The notes under the pieces are model-generated. The model was given only the letters and a program-made list of their open reading frames with translations, ran no database searches and was not told the DNA's origin. Positions 9,089 through 21,000 of a stretch of 24,620 nucleotides of DNA are shown here, in pieces. Each line of letters starts with the position of its first letter. Within the stretch, counting starts at the first letter, position 1. A program made the translations under genes and the position numbers. The DNA comes from Acanthaster planci (lineage: Eukaryota; Echinodermata; Asteroidea; Valvatida; Acanthasteridae), in NCBI RefSeq assembly GCF_001949145.1, contig NW_019091653.1, positions 77,571-102,190 of the forward strand. Reading direction: 5' to 3'.

Positions 9089-12000
9089 GTGAGTATGATT
9101 CACAGGTATCAAGGTTATAAGGAAGTTATAGTTCCGTATGTATGCAGGGCTCGAAATTAGGGCGCAGGTACACTTTAGCTAAAAGGCACCTGTTTGTCTC
9201 CTACATGTAAATGTGCCCCTAAATTATAAGAAAATCGTAAGTACTAATGTCCATTTGTTTCTACATTGTATTCTACCCTCATACCCTCCCTATTTTTTTT
9301 TATGTAATAAAAACTACAACTATTATTTTGTTCGTTGACATAAATTTCATTCAAATAAACACAGAAAAAATGTCTGTAATGTGTGCAAAAATCCTGACTT
9401 TTTGTTTGCCTTAGTCAACAGTCACATACAATGTACCTGTTTCTGTTATACCGACATTATGTACATGTACTTGCACTTTGCCAAACAAAGCATGAGCAAG
9501 ACAAGTCAAACCTGCTGACTAAACATCACTTTATATCAGCTCTGAATAATTCAAGAGCATGTTTAAAATGTCCATTATCACTTTGGACAGAGTTGAGAAA
9601 ACTATTTTTTGACTGGACTAGAAAAAATGACTTACTTGTACACCTACATTTGTACATGTACATGTATGACTTGACTTTAGGCAAACTGGCTTGAGACTTG
9701 ACTTGCAGAAAAAAAAGTTGGTTAAATACAGTACATCACCGCTGTTCACGGAATTCACCTTTGTTGGATATCCACAATTACACTGAATGCTGTCTGTTCT
9801 GAAAACTACAAATACACAAAAAGAATCTGAGCGAAGAGAAGTTGCAGATTTCAGCAATATTACAGAAATTAATGTTTAATGTGCACACAAACAGGAAGTT
9901 GCAAGTGAAGGTGATTCAGCAAATTCAGAATAGGGAAAAGCAAGGTAAAATTATATTGTTTGCACCGGTTTATGGACAGGGCACGTGTGCATTGTGCATG
10001 TACTGGATATGTACCGTGACACTGCAACCTGGCTGTAATGCATCCCGAATTTGACTTCCTCCCGGCCAAGAGAGTTGCCCAGGGGAAAGGGAAAGCAAAG
10101 ACCTCCAACAGTATTGATCCCTTTTGGTGAAATCTGTGCCTGTGAAATGTTCCATTGCATCCCAGGTCCATGATCAGCAAATTGTTGCCAGTGCCACGTG
10201 TTGCGATGGGCATGGTGAAGGAAGTCTAAATGCATTTTGTGCCAAATCTAATCAAATATTAGTGGGCTGGCTTGATTGAATTTTTACTTGGGCTTCCAGA
10301 CATTCTCAATTCCTCAAGGAAGGCAGTACTACATGTACATTGGCACTCGGACTATAACAAACACTGTACAAAGAGTATACCGTATATTACCAGCAGTGTT
10401 GTAATGACTGAAGTCCTGGCTCGAGTCACAATTTTGGTGAATTGACTCGAGTCCCGATGGGTAAATGCCTTGACTCAAGTCTCAACCAAATGACTCGACT
10501 GGAATCTTTCATGGAGACTTGACTCAAGTACAAACTTATAAGACTCGAGTCGCAAAAAAATTAAATGCAAATTTTAGTTGGCTAGATACCGGTACCTGCA
10601 CATGTACATGTACATGTACCTGTCACCTTACATGTAATTTAATTATTTTCATTGTGTACATGTAATTAAAGTAGAAATACCAATATATGACTTACATGTA
10701 CATGTAGTTGTGTTTTTATTGTATTTTGTTCGAAAATTTGTTACTCAAATTGACTCAAGCTCAGTACTTAACTCGACTACACAAAGTGACTCGACATCTT
10801 GACCAAACCAAAGTAAGTGACTTGTTACAACACTGGTTAATTGTATACAGTTAGAACTGTTGGACTCCACATCTTCATGTGACCGCAACTTTTGGTTTTT
10901 GCCTCTGAGGGAAGTTACAGGTATACGTAGCAGAATGCATAAATGAATGCAAGTGTCAGCCAATGTTCTGGATCACTTTGTTTCTGGCCCCAACTGAAAT
11001 AAATGGAAGCAGTTTGCCGTCGTTTATGGTCTGTGCCTCAGTCTCTGCTTCTTAAAATGTTGGTTGCTGTGACATTAAAAGTTACATTTCCAGACTGTTG
11101 GGGACACTGTTGAGTGCACATAACCACATGTACCATACTTTTTCAACTTACAGTGTACCCGGTACATGTACATGTATGTCTGTGTACATGTATATCAGTT
11201 GTATCTTGTGACATGCAGTGTACAGGTACAGGTAGTCAGGTACATGAATGTGTGGAAAGGTTGTTGTAGTACTGAATATAAAATTTGCAAGTCTGTGCAT
11301 GTACATGTATGCACATATCTAAATTGGATGTTTACATGGATGACTTTTAACAGAAAGGTTTCACATAACAGATATAAATTTAATGACGCAGGCACTTCCT
11401 TGTAAAAGATAAATGACTCCTTATTTTGAACTGTGGCTGTCAGGAGCTGTTATTACAAATGGTGCCATTTCCATGCATTTGTCATCAGATGCATACACCC
11501 CTGCCCCGGCAAATGTTTCCCCATGCCCCTGTCCTGTCATGCCTGCACTTGTGACAGTCCCAGCGCTGGGTTTAAACACGTGTATTGTGGAAGTGCCTGC
11601 CTCCAGCGCTAGTTTGCTCGGCTTCGTTTGATCTGTCCAGTTGTACAAACACAATTCCCCAAAGTTTGAAGCTTCGGTAAATTTGGAGACAGCCCTGGAG
11701 AGCGTTTCATGGGGGGGGGGTGGTTCGGATACATGTAGCGCCGTCAGGAATTGCCTCGTTATATTTGCCCGTTCCCCGTGCTCCTAATTGAATTGGGAAA
11801 CTGAGAGTGGCTAACTGGCATTTGAAGGAGCCAGTGCCGAATGAGTGGAAAATTAATTTATTGAAATATCCCTGGCTGACTGTCCTCACTGATTGGGAGG
11901 GGCCAGAGGCTTGAAAACTGAGGAATATGACCCCAAAATACTGGTACACGTGTACAGGGTATGTACATGTACATAGGGGCAGAACGATTTTCAAAGTGGG

Positions 12001-15000
12001 AGAGGACAGTTGTGAGACCATCAGGCATCAGCCAGCATAGGCTGATCCATCAAGCCCTATCCGTTTATAGGACCTGCAAAAAGTATGTGTGGGGGGGAGG
12101 GACAGCTCCTCCCCAGTCAAAAACGTGTGTGGGCGGGGGGCACTAGCTGGCATGGTACCATACTACATTGTACATGTACCGGTATACTGCTGCTCTTGCA
12201 TGCCACATGTGGCATGTTCTTCATAAAATGGACCAAAATGCAACTCCGGATTTCATTTTTCAAAACTTCTAAAAAAGTGACTTTGATCTTGTAAAATACA
12301 AATTAGCACCTTCAGATAATGAAAATGTTTATATGGGGATAATTAGGCATAATATGTACTTATGGTGGACATTTGGTCGGCTTCCAGTGCAGATCAAATG
12401 GAGTTGAATTCATTTAAAGTTTTACGTCAAAGTGTTTACACCAGAGGTTTTGATTTCAAAACTTCTCTCAACAAGAAGGAGAATTCAGTATATTTTTCGA
12501 CTGATTTTAAAGCACCTAAGAAATACATGTTACATGTATAAAAAAAAAGGCCAATGAGTCATACAGATTACTGGTAAATCAGAATTCTTGAACATCGGTA
12601 TTCATGGATTTCCATTGTTTTGTTTGTCAGGATTTACGTATTTGCATATTCCGGGAACATTGCCAAAGAGGATGTTGAGGGGGAAAGGAAAGAACAATAA
12701 AGAAATCACATTTACACATTTGCATGTAAAATTACGGCAGGTGTATGCAGTATTTACTTGTTCTGTAACCAAAAATTTGTGCATGCAGTATACTCTGTAC
12801 ATGCATGTAAAGAAAATATGTAATTCTGTTAATTATATAAAAAGTGGCAAAAATACCTCAGAACTAAGAATTTTGCGGAGAGTTACACGTAAGTAAAACG
12901 TGCGTACATGACCTGCATTATTGTACATGTACATGTGCATTATGTGTATTGGTTTTTTTATTAACACATTAACATGTTAAAGAACAACATTTACATGTAC
13001 ATGTACCGTAGCAGACAAGAGGAACTGCCAAAGCAAACCAAAGCAATAGAAAACAATGTTTTGTAATGAAAGCTTTACATGCATTGTGAATTTAAATTGA
13101 TAATTGAGTACCTGTACACTACCAAAATCATTAATTCAAAAACAACCAAAGTTAGGGGCTTATTCTAGAAGCAGCCTTACCCCAGTGTACTAAAATATGC
13201 CCTCTGTTTCTTTCAATGCTAACTTCTGCCCTTGTTTTCATCGCTTTTATGCATTTTGGAGATTCTAACAAACATTACATACATGTACTTGGTACAGGTA
13301 ATTCTGACAAAAAAGCCGTCTTTGGACAACTTGAATTTAACTGCAAAACAGCTGTTTGGTTCAGAGCCATTTCTTATTAAACCACTTCATGCTCAGTCAT
13401 CTGAATTTGGATTTCTTGATGTCATATGAAAGAGGACATCATAATATATGTAAAATAGATGATGGTTACCATTACCAAAGTAATAAGTCACATTCAAGAA
13501 ACAAATTGATCTCGGTGTCCTTTTTGAGACACCCTGTGGAGCTACCGATACAAATTTGTATTATATGTACAGTGTAGGCATACTAGAGATGTTTAGTAAT
13601 TCTGCTGACATCATGGCTTTAAGCATGATTACTGGCAAGAACTATAAAATAAAAATACCATTACCTTATGGTACATGTATATGTACATGTACATGTATGG
13701 TTTTTATCGTGACCAGTGACATTTTTGTACCTGAAGGGTGCACTGAACCAACTCAAACTCCATTGAAAATAGTGTAAAATCAACCAAGTTTGGAGCCCCA
13801 TGGCAGGCAACTGAAGTCCCTGTTTTTCAATTTTTAGTAGGTTAACCAATGAATTTTTTAATTATCCACCAAAAACAAACTCACCCCCCCCTAAAACGTC
13901 ATTGTTCCCAAGTCTTCTCAGCAGCCATTTTTCAAATGACATCTCTCACCTTCCTGGGGCTCTTCTGACAAATTTTCAATCACATTTTTGTCTGCTTTGC
14001 CCCCAGATGGGTGCCCCTGAATCTACAGAGATGATCGGGCCATGCTGGCACAATCTCACCATTTTTTGGCCCAAACAGACCCCTCTTTTCGAAAGTATCT
14101 GTGGGGGTACTTCTTGTGCGCCTCCGTCTAGCGGAGAATTTTCTTTGAATTGGGGCACTGCACCCTGAACCGGTAGCACAAAAAGACTGACAAATCAGGA
14201 AACCACCAGCATGCAGTGCAATGTACAGTACCTGTACCTGAAGAGCATGCATGTTGTAATTTCATAGACCAGCACTAATGTATACACATTAGTGGTCCCA
14301 TACTCTACTGCACCGGTACATGGTTGGTACTCTCCACGAGGGGGTTTAATACAGCAGGCTGCCCTGCCCAAATTTTATGTCATCCCACTAAGGTTTTGCT
14401 GCCCTGCTAAACTTTTCAGCACCCTGCTATTTTTTTCACTGAATTTCTCCCATTCTTCAAGGTCTTCAGAGTTTATCAAAGTACAATGTTAGTACAAAAG
14501 AAGTTTATTGGACTCTGTTGAATGAACATGAAGAGTTTGCCAGCATTAATATTTAGCGGTATTGCAGCAACATAAGCGAACATACATAAGGTACAATATC
14601 TTTTGGATGCAATGTATGCAACGTACCGTATTATGCCTTCCCATAAGACATACACGTAATGTGGAATGTACGTACTGTACACATAAAATTCTGGACTGGC
14701 TCCATTTTTGCTGGTAATATCATTTTCACTTCATCCTGTTGAGAACTACACGTAGCTTAACCTACCGGTACGTACCTGTACATGTAAATTACAATGTACA
14801 GTACTTGTAATATTTGAAAGTGTTGTTTTTTTTCTCAGATGATGGATAGCGACAAGAAGGTCTGGTAGACCAAAAAGGGATTTCTACATATCATTGAGGG
14901 AATCAAGAATTTATTTGTCTAAAATCAAATGTACACTAGTCAATGAACATTAAAAAAGTCTAAGCAATAACCCAATTCTGTCTGATTTACAGTCAAACTG

Positions 15001-18000
15001 ATCATTTGTTTATTCAGACGAATAAACCCCTGAATCCCCAGCTCAGTGACATGTTCCGCTCAGTAAAACAATTGCTCTAAAAATTCCACTTTGGATGATC
15101 AAACCCCTTTCTCCCCAATAATCTTGCTGTCATTTCAAGCTGTAAACACAAACAGATTTGATTCCAAGAGTCAAAAGAGAGTGCCTAGGAAATGCCTCAG
15201 ATTGCAACACGAATCCAGGCCAGACCCCATAAGGGCTTTGTGCTCGCATTGTGTCTGCCGTCCTCCAAAAATTGAAGTGTGGTGGAGAACACTGCATGCT
15301 TTGAATCTCATTTTATTTCAGTGTTACAGTATGTTAACCCAGCGTTTACTGCCTCATTTCAGAAGGGGGAAGCAGTTTCATGACTACACGCAAGCTGACC
15401 CCTCTCTGGGGCAAGTGCTTCGACTCACATCTCTATGAGGGCCGCATCATCCACATCATCATCCAGAATAACAACAAAATGGTGGCAGAGGCTGAACTCA
15501 AAGTCATGGACATGGCCGCTATGTGCGGCACCAACGGCGATGTGCTTACCACCAACGTAAGTCATGCTGCATACATGCGACATTGTAACTTCAGTTGAGA
15601 TTAACACATTGGTTGCCAGCTGTACAGAACAAGTACATGTACGTGTAAAGGGCACCCTCTTTCGTGTCTTTGCAAAGTTAGCATTTCATTCACACATATG
15701 TTCACTTAGTCATTTTTAATCCCTTGGAGGCTAAGAGGCATTCATTTCTAAGTGTTTTTAATAAATACAATGCTGTTGAGATGAAGCCTGCAGTACAGAT
15801 TTAACCATTCCATTACATGTATCCAATCCTAGCCTGAGTTTTACATGCAGTGCATTTTTCTAATCCTTCCCCTCATCTCTCCATTTGTTTCATTGGTCCT
15901 TGCCCTTGTGGCCGAGCTCTGCGCAGTGCATCAATCAAGTCTACCTGTCCATTTGATGCACCATTCAACCTCCTCCAGTTTCAAACCCCATCTTCCCCTT
16001 CTCATCAATCTCTCTTCACCGTCTATCTGCTGTGGCCTTTCTCCATCTCAATAACTTGTTCCATCCCCTTGCCCCCCCTCCTTTTCCCTAGGTGCATTAG
16101 TTCTCTTTGTTTCCTCCTTGCCAATTCTCTTTCTCCGTTGTTGGTGCTCGTTGTTTCAACATCCCATTCTCAAGTTTGCGTCAGATTAGATTTCTATGAT
16201 TGAACATACACGTGTATGTACACACTGTATAAACAGGATTAACCTGTCGGTACCGTTGTCTCAAGTACCGTACATGTACATGCACAGTGTACAATGTACA
16301 CTATAGTCGGAATACAAATCCTGCTTTGCTGATAATCAAGGAAAGTTTTGCATTTTATGTTCTTGTGTGCACCAGGAAGGGGAGGACATACGACACACGA
16401 ATATGTCAAAGGGCATTGAACATGTTGAAAAGGCATTGAAAGATGAGGGAGGCTGTGTTCCCCTCTCTGGGTCAACAGTTTACAAAATGTCATGCCTGTA
16501 TAAAATGTAGGCTTTGTCAGTGCATGTGTCTTGTAAATGTACTGGTAACTAACCAAGATCACATCCAGTTGCAGCTCACAAATCAAGTGTGACTACATGT
16601 ACATGTACATTTACTCATTGTACCAGTGTGAGGAACTCATCTGTACACATTAATGTTATGACACTACATTTATATAACCAGGGAACAATTGCCTTTTTGT
16701 ACAGTACAAAAGAATGTAATCAATGGGAACTCAGAATTTTCACCCACATGCCAGTGTTCATCCTGAACAATGAAGCTTAATTGTTCTTTCTTATGCAAAC
16801 AATGTGTTAAATCAAACCAAAAATGGCCTGAATGAATTCCAGGAGTTGCGATGCATTTTATGTGATACATGTACAATGTACACATGTACATGTCATGTTC
16901 ATTTCAGAAACATCCATAGGCATGCAGGTGCTTTTCTGTGAAGGACCAATGAAATGGCAATATCCAATGTACGTAGATGTACAAAAGTGTATATTCTTGT
17001 ACATGTACATATACACTCATGCCAAAAATGAATGGTAACCACATCATTCATGAATCCTTGGACAGTGTTGACCATAACCCCAACTTAAAAAATGCTGTTG
17101 TACAGTACATGTACATGTACACTATTAGGCCAGTTTCCTTGCACGTACGGTACCATAAAGTTGTCAGTGTATACACACTCTACATGTACATGAACTGCAG
17201 ATTTAACAATACTCTCAACCTGGACAACAAAAGATGATAATGCCAAAATCCTCTTGCTTAGAGGATAAGTATGTAATATTTTTAGACAAAATGAATGATC
17301 AGAATCATGAAGTTTAATGCTTTTGCTTTTGGGCACTTTGCTAAAAGAAGAAAGCACTGTCGTCTTGAAATATCAGTGAAAAGCCATAGCACGTACCGGG
17401 TACATGTAAATGTTCTCTGGAAACTCTCAAGGAAGATGAGATTTGGAGTGATTCAAGATAGTATCTTTGGCTTTTCCCAAATGTCGAGGGCATTGGGGAA
17501 ACTCACAGACCAATATCGCTTGTGGGTGGGCGCAGATTTTGCACATGCATATACATGTAGGCACGAACATATGCATACCCTGTGTGTGTAGGTTCTCGGC
17601 CTGTCAGATTTCATCTGTCATGTCTGTCACCCATTGATTGCATCTGCTGCCCTGGGTGTGCAGGGTTGTTTTTCCTGACTATGTCACCTACCGTAGCATA
17701 CAGGTGCCGGTGTGCTTCATTTGTCTTCCTGCTTCTGGTTTTTTTTTTCCCTATGCACATTTTTTATTGTTCCAAGTCTTCCCAATGCCACACAGTACTT
17801 CAGTGTTTAGTCTGGCCTCGTGCATGTTCTAACATGTCAAATGAGACAAATTGGTACACTCACTGCTGTGCATTCATTGCGACTCCTTAATTTTGGTGAA
17901 AGCTTGAATATGGTACATGTACATAATTGAACATACACAAAAGCAGCTGCACACATATACCGGTACATAAAGATACATGTACTGTACATGGTCATTTACA

Positions 18001-21000
18001 AGTTGGGGCAACAGAATGTGATAATAAATGTCATCTAGCACCTGTCAAATGTTTCTTAACCGGGTTTGTTTAACCCAATGAGCAAAGGAATGTTGAAACA
18101 GGCAACATGCGTGCATACAAGTACTGATAGACTTGGTTTAATATTCATTATCTTGCTTTTCCCATTTTACCTCTAGTTGACTCTGAGGCCAACAGGCACA
18201 CTCCATGCGCAGCTCAAGTGCTTCTCAGAATCAAAAGGTATTTACCGTCACTATCATCATGTGTGTACTGTACAATACAGTCTCTATGTTCATCTTTAAT
18301 TGGATTGTCTAGAAAAGTACCAAATCGGTTGGAAGTGGGCCAGATTTATGTAGTTCTGCAAATTTATCCATAAGTGGGAAGTAAAAGTAGGAATTTTAAA
18401 CCAACTGTCAAGGTATTCTCTCTGTAATACCCCCCTCAAAAACCTAACAATCACATTCATGAAAGAATGAGATGAAAGAACTTTTTGAATTTTGAATGGG
18501 TGAGAAAAGAACATTGTACATGTACATGTAGTACATAGCCAAACAATGTGTGCATGAGTTTGTTTCTGCATTCAATTGGGGACCTTGAACAATAGAGGAC
18601 AATAAGGTCCCCGGTTGACAGAGGGTCCCTGATTGACAACTGTGTACAAAACATATGGGTGGTCTTGTAAAAAAGTTAAAGTACAAACAAAAGAGGAACA
18701 ATAGGGGGTCCCCAGTTGCAGGCAAATACACACTTGTGTGTGTGTTTCAATCATAATAGGACGAAATTGTTTAAAATCAACCCCTAGCTCTGCAGCTCCC
18801 CCCCCCCCAAAAAAAATCCTTTTAAGTTCGGTGATACTAACCATGACCCTAATATAGCACTTCAGAAGTTTGATTTACGCCTGGCTTCCACCCTCAGGTT
18901 TTTTGTAAAGTTGTTTAAATAGAGTTTGTAATATTTTTAGACATTATTACCTCTGCTTCAAAAAAGTACATGAATGAACCTGTGTTCACGATTTGTCATA
19001 CACTGTAGATACATGTACATGTATAATGGTCTGTTAGGGGGAAAAAATCAGCCACTCTGACGATATGTGAGCGAGAATTAAAAAAAAGTGGTCTTCTGAT
19101 GAGGAAGTCCATGTAATGCGATCCTGTTATCCTGAGACTATTGAGAAGACAGGTGTTGTCCCGCTGAGCTGCGAGCTAAGTGTTTACATTAACAAACAGC
19201 AAGAGTGCATTGAAGTGCGCCGGGGGATTCTTTTGCCAGCCCTCCTTTCATATCATTTGTCCGCAGATGGGACTCAAAATCAATATTTTGACAGTTTTTT
19301 TTTCCCATCGTCTCATGATGAGCATGAGCGACTGAATGGTCCTTTTTTTTTTACAGTGTGGGTGGGCAGGTGTGCCAGACTTTGCCGTTGCTGAGACAGA
19401 CATGCGTGAAAAAAAAAAGAGTTGTCAGTGTTAGGGCCAATTTCCTGACGCTGTTGAGGAAAGAAATTTGCTTTCCAATTTGCTTGGCAGAAAAAGAGCT
19501 GTACCTGTACATGTATGTGCACACGTACAGGCTGTACATGTACCATACTGTACTCCTTTCTGAGCACAGTGCTCGACAGCATTGGTGTGGCAATTAATGT
19601 AGTGGTATAAGGGGACAAGAGGATTATGTACCAGTGCATGTAATTAGTCATGTTAGTGTAGAAACTGTTGATATTGTTACCCTTATTTTTTCTCCAATCC
19701 CATGGCACACTTTGGTATCTCTTTTGTGGGGATGCACATGTTCATATACATTTACTACATGTAGTACATGTACATGTAGCCCCGATTTCATGCGGTGTAT
19801 ACTATTGGGTCTCTGCTTACATTACGCATAAATCAGTTCTCGTAATCCCTGTACTGTGTCGGAATCACAAATCCAGATGACCCCAACCAAGTGAGCATGA
19901 TCAAGCCGAGCCAGGCCCTCGAAGTAGATGACAATGACAAGACTGGTTCTGGTGCCCTCACAAGGCGGCGTGGTGCCATGCGGCAGGCAAAAGTCCACGA
20001 GCACATGGGCCATAAGTTCATTGCCCACTACTTCCGCACCCCAACCTACTGCTCCTTCTGCAATGAGTTCATCTGGTGAGTGAAGGCGTGGAAATTAGTA
20101 TTGTATAGAAGCATATGTTGAAGTTAAACTCAGAGAAGATGGAACTGCATTTATGAACTTTATTAAGGAATGATGTGCAGTGTCATCTTAAAAAGGGCTT
20201 GCCATTGACTAAAGCACAAAGACTTCATGTGTGTATCAAATGACACAACTACATGTACACGTAAAGTACATTTCAGCTCGTCAAAGACTTTCCATCTTAA
20301 CACATCACCAACATTAAATATTGAGTACATTCTTATGAGCACATTCTTGTTACTTTCACATTCACAGGGGTGTGATGGGAAAACAGGGCTACAAATGCAA
20401 AGGTAAGAAACTGTCAAAGTCACTGTATGAGACCTAAAATGTACATAATCAATTTTTTAGTGTTAAGGCACTTGTTTGTTTCATGCTGACAACCTTTCAG
20501 CATGTTTCATGCTGAGGAAAGTAGCAAAGTTTAATACAGAGTGATCAAATGAGGAAAAGACTGGCTCATAAATTTCTGATTTACCCTCAGGATTATACAT
20601 GTACACTTGAAATGTATATGTACATGTACATGTACCTGTGCAGTATGTCAATTGTGGCCAGCCTCATAAAAGCAGGCTGTGATATACATGTGTAGTACAT
20701 ACATGGTACACATGTACGGTTGGATCCCAGTAAGCTGTACCTGAAAGAGAATGCATGCACATGTAATATTGATCATACACTTGATTAACCATAAAAGATT
20801 TTAAGACAAAACTGGGGAGGAGAATTAGAAGCTGGTACTGTGATGGCACTGTGCCCACACATTAGGCAAACATATAGTGGTATGTTTTAAATACCTGTTC
20901 GACTGGTCGGGTTGCTGAATTACACCAGCACCTCGTGTTTATGCATGTGACATGTGTTGGTACCTTTTCTATGGTAAAGATGACTTCAAAATCCTTCACC

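Larger units (their letters stand above)
9089..15362 (+). other. Intron 1 of the PKC gene (6274 nt)
   Basis: It is bounded by GTGAGT and TTTCAG and separates C2 residues 37 and 38 (phase 1). It contains a possible repeat end at 9145, an AAGTC-type repeat fragment at about 9600-9720, the CTCGAGTC-rich inverted-repeat element at 10390-10836 and many TACATGTA clusters (for example 11161-11310 and 13671-13696). A comparatively repeat-free patch at 11400-11940 shows no splice-bounded exon I can support. Confidence 0.85.

Noticed and set aside
13902-14179. Overlapping open frames on both strands in intron 1
   Set aside because: No recognisable motif, no splice-consistent boundaries; CpG- and C-rich composition explains the lack of stops.
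15380-15382. Alternative start codon in exon 2
   Set aside because: The ATG is internal (residue 44) and follows in-frame coding sequence from exon 1, which has a Kozak start and an upstream stop.
15091-15438. 115-codon open frame overlapping exon 2
   Set aside because: It crosses the exon 2 acceptor in the wrong frame; the real PKC reading there is in a different frame with domain similarity.
16081-16100. Recursive splice site in the intron 2 pyrimidine tract (CCCTAG|GTGCAT)
   Set aside because: The acceptor half is strong, but GTGCAT is a poor donor and intron 2 is only 2.6 kb.
19116-19394. Possible extra exon in intron 3
   Set aside because: No acceptor/donor pair of correct phase; PKC domain alignment needs no residues between exons 3 and 4.
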